Assembly: GCF_000384075.1 (NCBI RefSeq)
Contig: NZ_KB913025.1
Coordinates: 705,584 to 769,583, forward strand
Reading direction: 5' to 3'
Source of the DNA: Methylovulum miyakonense HT12
Lineage (GTDB): Bacteria > Pseudomonadota > Gammaproteobacteria > Methylococcales > Methylomonadaceae
DNA length: 64,000 nucleotides
In this document: piece after piece, positions 49,997 to 58,059 of the stretch
How positions within the stretch are numbered: position 1 is the first letter of the stretch
Layout: every line of letters begins with the position of its first letter
Translations under genes and position numbers: made by a program
Notes under the pieces: generated by a model
What the model was told of the DNA's origin: nothing
Databases searched by the model: none
Seen by the model: the letters and a program-made list of their open reading frames with translations, nothing else

Positions 49997-50692
49997 TTAG
50001 CTGGCCAAGCTACTCATGTCCAACCACAAGCCTGGCCCCATTGTTGAGGACAAGGTGATTTTTTTAATATAAACACCTTTGGCAGATGATGGCTTGGCCT
50101 TTCTCAAATCCGCCAACAACGCCTCCAAATTGCCTTGGATGGAAGCCGCATCAAAACTGACCTTACCCAATGTACAATGGATAATCCCGCCTTTATCAGT
50201 GCGGTAACGGACTTGGCCTGATTTGGCATTTTTCACTGCCGTGGCGACATCTGCGGTTACGGTGCCTACTTTAGGGTTAGGCATCAGACCCCTAGGGCCT
50301 AAAATCTGACCCAACTGACCGACCACGCGCATAGCATCAGGAGACGCAATGACCACATCAAAATTCATCTCACCTTTTTTGACCAAATCGCCCAGGTCAT
50401 CCATGCCGACAATATCAGCACCTGCCGCCCTAGCCGCATCGGCGTTAGGGCCTTGGGTAAACACAGCAACCCGGACGGTTTTTCCAGTCCCATTTGGCAA
50501 CACAGTCGCGCCGCGGACGTTTTGGTCAGACTTGCGGGGATCGACACCTAAGTTGACACTGACATCAATCGCTTCGTTAAATTTTGCAGCGCTTAACTCT
50601 TTCAGCAATTCAACAGCTTCAGAAATCGGATATTGCTTAGTACGGCTGACTTTTTCTTTAATGATTTTTGCTTTTTTAGATAACTTAGCCAT
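49997..50692 (-). CDS. rplA: 50S ribosomal protein L1
   Basis: L1 forms the mobile stalk that releases E-site tRNA and represses its own operon. The 231-residue protein begins [15 protein letters not shown] and has the signature [15 protein letters not shown] (about 125-140). Its ATG overlaps the rplK stop by one base (TAATG), so the two are coupled. Confidence 0.99.
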   Translation of the reverse strand: MAKLSKKAKIIKEKVSRTKQYPISEAVELLKELSAAKFNEAIDVSVNLGVDPRKSDQNVRGATVLPNGTGKTVRVAVFTQGPNADAARAAGADIVGMDDLGDLVKKGEMNFDVVIASPDAMRVVGQLGQILGPRGLMPNPKVGTVTADVATAVKNAKSGQVRYRTDKGGIIHCTLGKVSFDAASIQGNLEALLADLRKAKPSSAKGVYIKKITLSSTMGPGLWLDMSSLAS

Positions 50693-51123
50693 TACAACCC
50701 CTCCACATTCAGACCCATGCTCCGCGCACTGCCTGCAATCGTCTTTACTGCGGCTTCAAGATTAGCCGCATTCAAATCTTCCATTTTTATCTTGGCAATC
50801 TCTTCCAATTGCTCACGCGTGACAGTGCCCACTTTCTTCGTGTTCGGATTGCTGCTGCCGCTTTTCAAGCCCGTCGCTTTTTTCAAAAGGATTGAAGCCG
50901 GAGGGGTTTTGGTAATAAAGGTAAAGCTTCGATCACTGTAAACAGTAATGACCACAGGCAAAGGTAAACCTTTTTCAACATCCTGTGTTTTAGCATTGAA
51001 CGCCTTACAAAATTCCATTATATTGACGCCACGCTGACCCAGCGCGGGACCGATAGGCGGGCTAGGGTTGGCTTCACCAGCCTTTACTTGCAATTTTATA
51101 TATGCCGTTATTTTTTTTGCCAT
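50692..51123 (-). CDS. rplK: 50S ribosomal protein L11
   Basis: L11 lies at the GTPase-associated centre and is needed for RelA activation. From ATG 51123 (GGAG ten bases upstream) the protein has 143 residues and reads [44 protein letters not shown]. The proline-rich hinge involved in thiostrepton response is intact. An in-frame ATG 12 nt upstream is unlikely. Confidence 0.99.
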   Translation of the reverse strand: MAKKITAYIKLQVKAGEANPSPPIGPALGQRGVNIMEFCKAFNAKTQDVEKGLPLPVVITVYSDRSFTFITKTPPASILLKKATGLKSGSSNPNTKKVGTVTREQLEEIAKIKMEDLNAANLEAAVKTIAGSARSMGLNVEGL

Positions 51124-51171
51124 CTTAAACTCCAATATGGGTACAAACGCTTTTCAGCTCCCCTAAGAAAC

Positions 51172-51203
51172 AAAAATCCCTGCCTTATTCAGACAGGGAT
51201 TTT
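51172..51203 (-). terminator. Terminator after nusG
   Basis: On the minus strand AAAATCCCTG pairs with CAGGGATTTT (10 bp, 11-nt loop) and is followed by TTTTTG-like sequence, 18 nt beyond the nusG stop. It should separate secE-nusG from rplKA at least partly. Only about 48 nt remain before rplK, so the rplKA promoter, if separate, is tightly packed or inside nusG. Confidence 0.75.
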
Positions 51204-51221
51204 AAAAAATCCGCTATTTAA

Positions 51222-51755
51222 TTAGCCTTTTTCGACTTGAGAAAAACCCAGTTCAACTGAAGTTGACCGGCCAAATATTAAAACCGATATTTTCAACTTG
51301 CTTTTCTCATAATTCACTTCTTCAATAGCCCCGTTAAAATCCTTAAATGGCCCGTCAACTATCCTTACCACCTCACCAACTTCAAATAAAACCTTAGGCC
51401 TTGGCTTATTGACACCCTCTTCAACCCTACTCAATATGGCCATCGCTTCTTTTTCAGAAATAGGGGCTGGCCTATCAGATACGCCACCTATAAAACCCAA
51501 GACCTTGGGGATATCCTTAACTAAATGCCAGGTCTGGTCAGTCAACTCCATTTGCACCAAGACATATCCTGGAAAGAACTTCCTTTCGCTTTTACGTTGC
51601 TGCCCCATGCGCATCTCCACAACCTCTTCGGTCGGAACCAGTATCTTCCCAAAATACTGCCCAAGGCCTTCACGCTTTATCCTTTCCTCTAAAGACTGCT
51701 TGACTTTGTTTTCAAAATTTGAGTAAGCGTGAACAACATACCATCTCAATGACAT
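51222..51755 (-). CDS. nusG: Transcription termination/antitermination factor NusG
   Basis: NusG binds RNA polymerase via its NGN domain and links it to Rho or to S10 through a KOW domain. The 177-residue protein starts [26 protein letters not shown], has [31 protein letters not shown], and ends with the KOW segment [24 protein letters not shown] (about 125-150). 6 nt after secE. Confidence 0.99.
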   Translation of the reverse strand: MSLRWYVVHAYSNFENKVKQSLEERIKREGLGQYFGKILVPTEEVVEMRMGQQRKSERKFFPGYVLVQMELTDQTWHLVKDIPKVLGFIGGVSDRPAPISEKEAMAILSRVEEGVNKPRPKVLFEVGEVVRIVDGPFKDFNGAIEEVNYEKSKLKISVLIFGRSTSVELGFSQVEKG

Positions 51756-51761
51756 CCTACA

Positions 51762-52139
51762 TTACCCGCCTTGACCCGTTAAAAGGCGCACACCCCAAAA
51801 CAAAAAGGTATCCAATAACCACAAAACAATACCAACCACAGATACCATAGCAAAAACCAACAATGTGGTCCGTACAGTTTCTTCCCGGTTAGGCCAAACA
51901 ACTTTTTTTACTTCTTGCTTTGACTCAAGCGCAAATGACCAAACAGACTGCCCGACTGCGGTCGTCAACATCATTGCGACTACTGCCAAGGCAACAACCA
52001 AAAGCCCCAAAACCCTATAAACAAGCTGAATATCCGAGAAATAATAGAAAGCAGCAATCCCGGCAACCATTAAAACCACGGAAAAAACCTGCTTGACAAT
52101 ATCAAGGACAGACACATCAGCTTCTACTTGGGTATTCAT
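51762..52139 (-). CDS. secE: Preprotein translocase subunit SecE
   Basis: SecE clamps SecY. The 125-residue protein is the long enteric-type form with three predicted membrane helices (about 15-35, 40-60, 90-113) and the conserved amphipathic segment ESKQEVKKVVWPNREETVRTTLLV before the last helix. It lies between tRNA-Trp and nusG as in E. coli. Confidence 0.97.
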   Translation of the reverse strand: MNTQVEADVSVLDIVKQVFSVVLMVAGIAAFYYFSDIQLVYRVLGLLVVALAVVAMMLTTAVGQSVWSFALESKQEVKKVVWPNREETVRTTLLVFAMVSVVGIVLWLLDTFLFWGVRLLTGQGG

Positions 52140-52187
52140 GAGCCTTTGAATGTTAAATTAGAAAATATCGATATGTTTTAATCTGAG

Positions 52188-52263
52188 TGGCAGGCCAGGA
52201 GGGTCTCGAACCCCCAACCCGCGGTTTTGGAGACCGCTATTCTACCAATTGAACTACTGACCT
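52188..52263 (-). tRNA. trnW: tRNA-Trp (CCA)
   Basis: The minus strand folds as a 76-nt cloverleaf: acceptor AGGTCAG paired with CTGGCCT, D-arm with AGTTCAATTGGTAG, anticodon loop CTCCAAA (anticodon CCA), T-arm GGGGGTTCGAGACCCTC and an encoded 3' CCA. It sits between tuf and secE as in other gammaproteobacteria. Confidence 0.97.
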
Positions 52264-52361
52264 ATTCAGAAAAAACTTTAAACAGCTGGATATAATATAT
52301 TACAAACCTATATTATTCAAGCATTACTGAAAAGGATGCCAGAAAACCGACACCCCCAAAT

Positions 52362-53552
52362 TTACTCAATAATAGAGGCAACAACGCCCGCACCGACGGT
52401 GCGGCCACCTTCACGGATTGCGAAACGCAAGCCCTCTTCCATCGCGATCGGCGAGATCAGTTTCACGCTGACGGAGATGTTGTCGCCAGGCATGACCATT
52501 TCGACGCCTTCAGGCAGCTTCACCGCCCCGGTCACGTCGGTGGTGCGGAAATAGAATTGCGGGCGGTAGCCGTCGAAGAACGGGGTATGGCGGCCGCCTT
52601 CCTCTTTTGACAGCACGTAAATCTCGGCGTTGAAGTGGGCGTGCGGCTTGATGGTGTTTTTGTGCGCCAACACTTGGCCACGCTCGACATCATCGCGTTT
52701 GGTGCCGCGCAGCAGCAAGCCGACGTTGTCGCCCGCCTCGCCTTGGTCCAGCAGTTTGCGGAACATTTCCACGCCGGTGACGGTGGTGGACACGGTCGGG
52801 CGGATGCCGACGATCTCGACTTCCTGGCCGACCTTGATCACGCCACGCTCGATACGGCCAGTCACCACGGTGCCACGGCCTGAGATCGAGAAGACGTCTT
52901 CGATCGGCATCAGGAAGGCGCCGTCAACGGCACGTTCGGGCAACGGGATGTAGGTGTCCAGAGCCTCGACCAGGCGGACGACCGACGGGGCGCCAATTTC
53001 GCTGGTGTCGCCGTTCAGCGCCAGCAGCGCGGAGCCTTTAATGATAGGGGTGTCGTCGCCGGGGAATTCGTACATGTCCAGCAGTTCGCGGATTTCCATT
53101 TCCACCAATTCCAGCAGCTCCTCGTCATCGACCATGTCGGCCTTGTTCAGGAACACGACGATGTAGGGGACGCCGACCTGGCGTGACAGCAGGATGTGCT
53201 CGCGGGTTTGCGGCATCGGGCCGTCGGCGGCCGAGCAGACCAGGATCGCGCCGTCCATTTGTGCGGCGCCGGTGATCATGTTTTTGACATAGTCGGCATG
53301 GCCGGGGCAGTCAACGTGGGCATAGTGGCGGACGGCGGACTCGTACTCGACATGCGAGGTGGCGATGGTGATGCCGCGCGCCCGCTCTTCAGGCGCATTG
53401 TCAATTTGGTCAAAGGCCTTGACCTCCCCACCTTGCAGCTCGGCCATCACTTTCGTCAGCGCCGCGGTCAGGGTGGTTTTGCCGTGGTCAACGTGACCGA
53501 TTGTGCCGACGTTGACATGGGGCTTGCTACGTGAAAACTTTTCTTTGGCCAT
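52362..53552 (-). CDS. tuf: Elongation factor Tu, copy 2 (tRNA-secE cluster)
   Basis: A 396-residue EF-Tu with the same motifs as copy 1: GHVDHGKT at 19-26, [12 protein letters not shown] and NKADMVDD. Identity between the two copies starts exactly at the stop codon and ends 2 nt upstream of the ATG, then flanks diverge, which is the pattern of gene conversion limited to the coding region. The only difference I found is G at 36611 versus A at 52962 and is silent. It follows tRNA-Thr by 33 nt and precedes tRNA-Trp, so its mRNA is probably cut from a mixed tRNA-mRNA transcript. Confidence 0.99.
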   Translation of the reverse strand: MAKEKFSRSKPHVNVGTIGHVDHGKTTLTAALTKVMAELQGGEVKAFDQIDNAPEERARGITIATSHVEYESAVRHYAHVDCPGHADYVKNMITGAAQMDGAILVCSAADGPMPQTREHILLSRQVGVPYIVVFLNKADMVDDEELLELVEMEIRELLDMYEFPGDDTPIIKGSALLALNGDTSEIGAPSVVRLVEALDTYIPLPERAVDGAFLMPIEDVFSISGRGTVVTGRIERGVIKVGQEVEIVGIRPTVSTTVTGVEMFRKLLDQGEAGDNVGLLLRGTKRDDVERGQVLAHKNTIKPHAHFNAEIYVLSKEEGGRHTPFFDGYRPQFYFRTTDVTGAVKLPEGVEMVMPGDNISVSVKLISPIAMEEGLRFAIREGGRTVGAGVVASIIE

Positions 53553-53585
53553 GAATCTATACCTTTAACTTTTTGACTTTGCAAA

Positions 53586-53661
<76 letters not shown>

Positions 53662-53676
53662 ACAACCTATAGAATT

Positions 53677-53750
53677 TGGAGCGGGTGATGGGAATCGAAC
53701 CCACGTGATCAGCTTGGAAGGCTGGAGTTCTACCATTGAACTACACCCGC
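53677..53750 (-). tRNA. trnG: tRNA-Gly (TCC)
   Basis: A 74-nt cloverleaf on the minus strand: acceptor GCGGGTG paired with CACCCGC, D-loop AGTTCAATGGTAG, anticodon loop CTTCCAA (anticodon TCC), T-arm GTGGGTTCGATTCCCAT and encoded CCA. Confidence 0.97.
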
Positions 53751-53768
53751 TTTAAACTAAATTTGAGA

Positions 53769-53853
53769 TGGTGGAGGGGGGAGGATTCGAACCTCCGAAG
53801 GCAGAGCCGGCAGATTTACAGTCTGATCCCTTTGGCCGCTCGGGAACCCCTCC
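53769..53853 (-). tRNA. trnY: tRNA-Tyr (GTA)
   Basis: An 85-nt tRNA with a long variable arm on the minus strand: acceptor GGAGGGG, anticodon stem CAGA/TCTG with loop CTGTAAA (anticodon GTA), T-arm GGAGGTTCGAATCCTCC and encoded CCA. First gene after the promoter at 53873-53901. Confidence 0.97.
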
Positions 53854-53872
53854 AGTATCGGGTAAGCTGCTC

Positions 53873-53901
53873 ATTGTCTTCTATCAGAACCAATGTGTCA
53901 A
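53873..53901 (-). promoter_or_regulatory. Promoter of the tRNA-tuf-secE-nusG operon
   Basis: On the minus strand a perfect TTGACA (53896-53901) and GACAAT (53873-53878) are 17 nt apart. Predicted start is about 13 nt upstream of tRNA-Tyr. The bases after the -10 (GAGCAGC) are fairly G/C-rich, as in stringently controlled stable-RNA promoters. Confidence 0.7.
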
Positions 53902-54253
53902 CTAAATATTTAAAATTCGTATGTGGGGATCAATTTATCCCATCACCCTTAACAACCACGAAGGCAGGATATACGAAAACCAAAACAGCCAAATACAGGC
54001 TTAATGGCCAAAAAACCTGCTCACTGGACACATTTTACAATCAGGAAGCCGCCAACAGGCATATAGCGGAGCCAGATGGGCGCCGCCCAAGGCTATTGCA
54101 ACCGCCAACAAATCCAGCGGGCATCACCTGATTCCTCCGCCCAAAATATCAAGCCAAACTTCCCGGCTCAAAAGAACTTGCCATAACTATACTTAAAAGC
54201 CAATAAATTCTAATATAATGGCGACTTAACTTATTACATTTCAGGAAACATAA
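53902..54253. other. Intergenic region between tRNA array and speE
   Basis: About 350 nt with no credible gene. A plus-strand reading frame running through here comes from the antisense of the tRNAs and is spurious. The only signal seen is a TATAAT near the speE end. A short GGGC-GCC-GCCC inverted repeat is present near 54079 but has no T tract. Confidence 0.5.
54214..54219 (+). promoter_or_regulatory. Candidate -10 box for speE-marR-ubiK
   Basis: A consensus TATAAT lies 34 nt upstream of the speE start. The -35 is poor (TACTTA or TTAAAA at non-ideal spacing). Confidence 0.4.
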
Positions 54254-55102
54254 ATGAACCCCTCAGAATGGTTTACCGAACAACTTCCAGGGGCTGACTC
54301 GGCCTTTTCTTTAAAAATCAAAAAGAAACTACACGAAGAACAATCCGCGTTCCAATTTCTAGAAATTTACGAAACCGAAACTTTCGGTAATTTGATGGTG
54401 ATAGACGGCTGCACCATGGTATCCACCCGCGATAACTTTTTTTACCACGAGATGATTAGCCATCCCGCGCTGTTCACACATCCCGAACCCAAAAGGGTAT
54501 GGATTATCGGCGGCGGTGATTGCGGCACACTGAAAGAGGTATTGAAGCACCGCTCCGTTGAACATGCCGTGCAAATTGATATTGATGAACGGGTAACCCG
54601 CCTTGCAGAAATTTACTTCCCAGAACTTTGCGAATCCAACAGCGACCCGCGTGCGGAATTGAAATTTATCGACGGCATCAAATGGGTCAAGGATGCCGAA
54701 CCTAATTCCGTTGACATCATTATTGTTGACAGCACAGACCCTGTCGGGCCGGCCGAAGGCTTGTTCAGCAAAGCGTTTTATCATGATTGCTTTAACTGCC
54801 TGTCCGAACACGGCATGGTTGTGCAACAGAGCGAATCCGCGTTATACCACCTGAAATTAATCGGCGAAATGCGTGACGCCATGGGGTCGGCGGGTTTTGG
54901 GCATTTGCAGACCCTCTTTTTCCCGCAGTGCATCTACCCATCGGGATGGTGGAGCGCGACCATCGCCAGCAAAACCAGCTTGGCAAAATTTCGTGAATTG
55001 GATGCCGCCGACAAACCTTTCGACACGACTTATTACAATGTCGACATCCACAAGGCAGCGTTGGCGCAACCAGAGTTTTTTAAAAAAGCATTTTCTTTAT
55101 AA
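54254..55102 (+). CDS. speE: Spermidine synthase (polyamine aminopropyltransferase)
   Basis: SpeE transfers aminopropyl from decarboxylated S-adenosylmethionine to putrescine. The 282-residue protein has the family blocks: WFTEQLPGADSAFSLKIKKKLHEEQSAFQ at the N-terminus, MVIDGCTMVSTRDNFFYHEMISHPAL (putrescine pocket), WIIGGGDCGTLKEVLKH (nucleotide-binding loop), QIDIDERV, and IIVDSTDPVGPAEGLF with the catalytic aspartate. In E. coli-type loops GGGDGG is common; here it is GGGDCG, as in some gammaproteobacteria. speD is not adjacent. The MarR gene begins 4 nt downstream. Confidence 0.95.
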   Translation: MNPSEWFTEQLPGADSAFSLKIKKKLHEEQSAFQFLEIYETETFGNLMVIDGCTMVSTRDNFFYHEMISHPALFTHPEPKRVWIIGGGDCGTLKEVLKHRSVEHAVQIDIDERVTRLAEIYFPELCESNSDPRAELKFIDGIKWVKDAEPNSVDIIIVDSTDPVGPAEGLFSKAFYHDCFNCLSEHGMVVQQSESALYHLKLIGEMRDAMGSAGFGHLQTLFFPQCIYPSGWWSATIASKTSLAKFRELDAADKPFDTTYYNVDIHKAALAQPEFFKKAFSL

Positions 55103-55106
55103 GCTG

Positions 55107-55700
55107 ATGCAGGATTTAAACACCTTCAGGCTTATTGAACGCATCAGCAACCTGTTGCGTTCTGAAGAGCGAAAAAAATATGCCGCCATTGGCCTGCAAC
55201 CCGTGCATATCCAAGTTTTGGATTATTTGTCGACTTGCAACCGCTTTAGCGACACGCCTGCGGCAGTTGCAGAATACATTGGCCTGACCAAAGGCACCGT
55301 CTCGCAATCGATTCAGGTGCTTGAGCGTAAAGACTATGTGACCAAAAGCCAAGACAGCAGCGATGGCCGCGTGGTGCACCTGGCGTTGTCTGAGGCAGGC
55401 AAGCGTTTATTGGACGAAATCAAACCTATTGATGTTTTTGCACAAGCGCAGGCCATCATCTCGTCCCAAAAATTCACTACCATTGAAGACGCCTTGAACA
55501 ATGTCCTGACCGAGCTACAAAAGGCCAACAATGCCAAAAGCTTTGGCGTCTGCCATTCCTGTGTTAATTTCATTGAAGTGGAAAACCACTACCTGTGCAA
55601 CTTAACGCAACTGCCGTTAAGCCAAACCGACTCAAAGAAAATATGCCGTGAGCATGTCCTTGTCGATGGGACTGGCACATCCACCACCCCATCCCCCTAG
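55107..55700 (+). CDS. MarR family regulator with cysteine-rich C-terminal tail
   Basis: Residues about 30-105 form a MarR winged helix-turn-helix: DYLSTCNRFSDTPAAVAEYIGLTKGTVSQSIQVLERKDYVTKSQDSSDGRVVHLALSEAG, with the D-x-R wing motif intact. After a dimerisation helix, residues 145-183 add FGVCHSCVNF, then CNLTQLPLSQTDSKKIC and REH. Four cysteines (C149, C152, C164, C180) and H183 could bind a metal or an iron-sulfur cluster. Ordinary MarR proteins stop near residue 145. I chose ATG 55107; a longer frame upstream overlaps speE out of frame. Target genes and ligand are unknown; co-transcription with speE suggests it could control polyamine or its own genes. Confidence 0.85.
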   Translation: MQDLNTFRLIERISNLLRSEERKKYAAIGLQPVHIQVLDYLSTCNRFSDTPAAVAEYIGLTKGTVSQSIQVLERKDYVTKSQDSSDGRVVHLALSEAGKRLLDEIKPIDVFAQAQAIISSQKFTTIEDALNNVLTELQKANNAKSFGVCHSCVNFIEVENHYLCNLTQLPLSQTDSKKICREHVLVDGTGTSTTPSP

Positions 55701-55730
55701 TAAACCGACCTTATCAATGCGAGAGCCAAC

Positions 55731-55994
55731 ATGTTCGACCCTAAAGCCATAGATGACATAGCCAACCGTTTAGCCAGCGCCATCCCGCCCGGATTGAACA
55801 ATTTTAAAGAGGATCTGGAAAAAAACTTTCACGCCATTTTACAAAGCGCATTAAGCAAACTGGATTTGGTGACCCGTGAAGAATTTGAAGTCCAGAAAAT
55901 GGTGCTTGCAAAAACCCGTTCCAAACTCGAAGACCTGGAAAAGCGCGTTTCTGAAATGGAAAAGCCACTAACGGACAAAACAGAAGAAGCTTAG
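55731..55994 (+). CDS. ubiK: Ubiquinone biosynthesis accessory factor UbiK
   Basis: UbiK (YqiC) forms a complex with UbiJ and helps aerobic ubiquinone synthesis, possibly by presenting intermediates at membranes. The 87-residue product matches the family: amphipathic N-terminal helix (MFDPKAIDDIANRLASAIPPG), then LVTREEFEVQKMVLAKTRSKLEDLEKRVSEME, a C-terminal coiled coil that trimerises in relatives. 30 nt after marR. Confidence 0.92.
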   Translation: MFDPKAIDDIANRLASAIPPGLNNFKEDLEKNFHAILQSALSKLDLVTREEFEVQKMVLAKTRSKLEDLEKRVSEMEKPLTDKTEEA

Positions 55995-56060
55995 CCCACC
56001 TTTTTTAGTGACGGTGGAGGCGCAACATTTTGCGTCTCTAACCCCTCCTGCGGACACCGA

Positions 56061-56348
56061 TCACACTACCGTAACAATCAACGCAAAAACAAACACAAAA
56101 ATCACCCATAGGGCCAATTTGGCTTTTAGCGTCAACCCGGCACTCAACCGCTCAAACTCAAGCTTGACGGCTTGTTTTTTATTGTCGGCCTGAAAAACCC
56201 GACGCAGACGGGACTTTAATCGGTAACGGGCCTCGTCCTCCGCCTCCTGCTCTATCAATTCAATGATTTTCGAGTAAAAACTGCCACATTCCGGGCAGCG
56301 CATTACCTGCGTGTCGGTTTCATAGCCACATGAAGGACATTTTTGCAT
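56061..56348 (-). CDS. Small zinc-ribbon membrane protein, unknown function
   Basis: A 95-residue protein with an N-terminal zinc ribbon (CPSCGYETDTQVMRCPECG, residues 4-22), a charged helical segment (about 25-65), and one C-terminal membrane helix (about 73-93, LALWVIFVFVFALIVTV). ATG 56348 follows GGGGG by five bases; a TTG 12 nt upstream is less likely. The adjacent DUF3301 gene on the same strand is 18 nt upstream, so the two are probably co-transcribed. No specific function can be assigned. Confidence 0.75.
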   Translation of the reverse strand: MQKCPSCGYETDTQVMRCPECGSFYSKIIELIEQEAEDEARYRLKSRLRRVFQADNKKQAVKLEFERLSAGLTLKAKLALWVIFVFVFALIVTVV

Positions 56349-56366
56349 ATTAACCCCCAAGCAAAA

Positions 56367-56684
56367 TCAACCCAAATCCACCCTGTAAGGATCCATAACG
56401 ATAGATTCGACAGATTGGCCTAACATAATGATTTTTCCGTTATATCGCCTATCGCCTGTGGAAGCGAACTCAAATACAAAAGTCCGTTGCAAGCGCAGCC
56501 TCCCTTTGTTGTCCCGCTTTAGCCAAAGCCCATTTCCCGCAATATAATCATCCAACATCTGCACTTGCACTGATTGGCAATGGGCTTGAGTGGCCCGGTA
56601 AGCAATTTCTTTCACCTTTTGGCCGTGATACCAGTAGCCAAAACCCAATAATATTAAAGCAATTAAAACAAGATGGTCTATCAT
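56367..56684 (-). CDS. DUF3301 family membrane-anchored protein
   Basis: A 105-residue protein: N-terminal membrane helix (about 4-20), then YRATQAHCQSVQVQMLDDYIAGNGLWLKRDNKGRLRLQRTFVFEFASTGDRRYNGKIIM as a beta-rich domain. The C-x-x-x-x-V-Q-x-LDdtVa-like stretch and LQR.Y.FEFS.DG..R..G motif fit DUF3301, a gammaproteobacterial family without known role. ATG 56684 chosen; GTG 56693 is alternative. Confidence 0.85.
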   Translation of the reverse strand: MIDHLVLIALILLGFGYWYHGQKVKEIAYRATQAHCQSVQVQMLDDYIAGNGLWLKRDNKGRLRLQRTFVFEFASTGDRRYNGKIIMLGQSVESIVMDPYRVDLG

Positions 56685-56860
56685 GGCCGCCACTGGTTAC
56701 AAAACGCTAAGTTAAGCTGATATTCTACTAAAATTCCCTACCAAAGCAGCGGCCGCCTTTACAATACGGTAAAACTTACATGGTTTCATTATTGATTTGC
56801 CTCATAGTAATGGTAAATTAGACCCATAAACTTTTTAAACCGCCGACTCCCGACATCGCC

Positions 56861-57535
56861 ATGCCTTCTGAACTCACCCTTGTTGAAATACTGCCGACTG
56901 CGGCACATAAATATTCTGTGATCTGGCTACACGGCCTAGGGGCGGATGGCCATGATTTTGAAGGCATTGTGCCTGAACTGCATTTGCAGTCCGCCGCGAA
57001 CATCCATTTTATATTCCCGAACGCACCGATCCAGCCAGTGACCATAAACAACGGCATGAAGATGCGTTCTTGGTATGACATCCTGGAAGCTTCCCTAGAA
57101 AGGAAAGTTGACACGGCAGGCATTTATAAATCCGCTGAAGCCATCAATCGGCTCATCCGGCAAGAAATGGACAAAGGCATTCCATCCGAAAATATTTTGC
57201 TCGCCGGCTTTTCCCAAGGCGGGGTAATAGCGCTCCACGCAGGCCTGCGTTATCCGAAAAAATTGGCGGGCATTGTCGCATTATCGGCCTATTTGCCGAC
57301 CACTGAACAATTAAAAGCAGAAGGCAGTGCGGCGAATTACAGCACACCCATTTTCATGGCTCATGGCATCCTGGACAATGTGGTCGCCATCGAAACCGCC
57401 AAAGCCGCTTTCGACGCCCTGGACGCACTGGAATACCACATCAAATGGCATGATTACCTAATGGAACACTCCGTCTGCATTGAAGAAATACAGCACATTT
57501 CTGCGTTTATCAATTCGCTTTTCCATGAGGTATAA
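56861..57535 (+). CDS. Carboxylesterase / phospholipase family alpha/beta hydrolase
   Basis: The 224-residue protein is an EstB/YpfH-type serine hydrolase. The catalytic triad is visible as S118 in GFSQGG, D172 in HGILDNVV and H203 in MEHSVC; the oxyanion region is WLHGLGADGHDF (22-33). The Pfam-like pattern FPNAP and MRSWYDI is typical of the acyl-protein thioesterase-like group. The usual proline/glycine rich D-P-V-V reads D-N-V-V. Substrate is unknown. A strong terminator follows 6 nt after the stop. Confidence 0.92.
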   Translation: MPSELTLVEILPTAAHKYSVIWLHGLGADGHDFEGIVPELHLQSAANIHFIFPNAPIQPVTINNGMKMRSWYDILEASLERKVDTAGIYKSAEAINRLIRQEMDKGIPSENILLAGFSQGGVIALHAGLRYPKKLAGIVALSAYLPTTEQLKAEGSAANYSTPIFMAHGILDNVVAIETAKAAFDALDALEYHIKWHDYLMEHSVCIEEIQHISAFINSLFHEV

Positions 57536-57540
57536 AAAAA

Positions 57541-57570
57541 GGGCGTGCCAATGACGGCACGCCCTTTTTT
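57541..57570. terminator. Bidirectional Rho-independent terminator
   Basis: GGGCGTGCC and GGCACGCCC form a perfect 9-bp stem with a 6-nt loop, flanked by A7 on the left and T6 on the right. It serves the esterase gene (plus) and the converging small membrane protein gene (minus, stop at 57583). Confidence 0.92.
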
Positions 57571-57582
57571 AGCAATAAACCA

Positions 57583-57909
57583 TTACGCCTTCACTGCATT
57601 GACAATCTCATTAAACGCTTCAACCCTGGTTTTGCCCGTTTTAACCAAATCGACACCCGTATCAATGACCATTTGGCATAATCCTGGCGTCTTATAAACG
57701 ATAAGGCATAAATAACCCACCGCCGGAACCGCAATTAATGCCCCTATAAACCCGGGCATCCCGACCACACCCATCAGCTTAGTCAGCAACACTATAGCAT
57801 CCAGCGGCAACAACACCATCGCCCCAAAATAAGCCACCACCATAAAGGTGAATGACACAAAAACCACAAACTGAAGCAGCCTGACTAACGCAACGTTAAC
57901 TTTTTTCAT
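57583..57909 (-). CDS. Small hydrophobic membrane protein, unknown function
   Basis: A 108-residue protein with two or three hydrophobic helices (about 12-35, 38-58 and 60-75) and a short soluble tail (DTGVDLVKTGKTRVEAFNEIVNAVKA). ATG 57909 has GAGAG two to six bases upstream; an earlier ATG at 57927 lacks a ribosome site. I do not recognise the family. It shares a bidirectional terminator with the esterase gene. Codon use looks like its neighbours. Confidence 0.7.
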   Translation of the reverse strand: MKKVNVALVRLLQFVVFVSFTFMVVAYFGAMVLLPLDAIVLLTKLMGVVGMPGFIGALIAVPAVGYLCLIVYKTPGLCQMVIDTGVDLVKTGKTRVEAFNEIVNAVKA

Positions 57910-58059
57910 AACTCTCGATATCCGCATAACTTTAAGAAGCCCGGGGGTGGTTATTCTTGATCAAAGCCCCCTTTTTTAAGTCGGCGATTATACCTTAAAG
58001 CATCAAGAATCCTTTTTTTTTTCTTGAATGCGGCACAATCAGCCACGAATCGGCAAACG

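Noticed and set aside
53736-54131. 131-residue plus-strand ORF with WWRGEDSNLRR
   Set aside because: It is the antisense of tRNA-Tyr, a well-known spurious protein pattern, and its remainder has no coding features.
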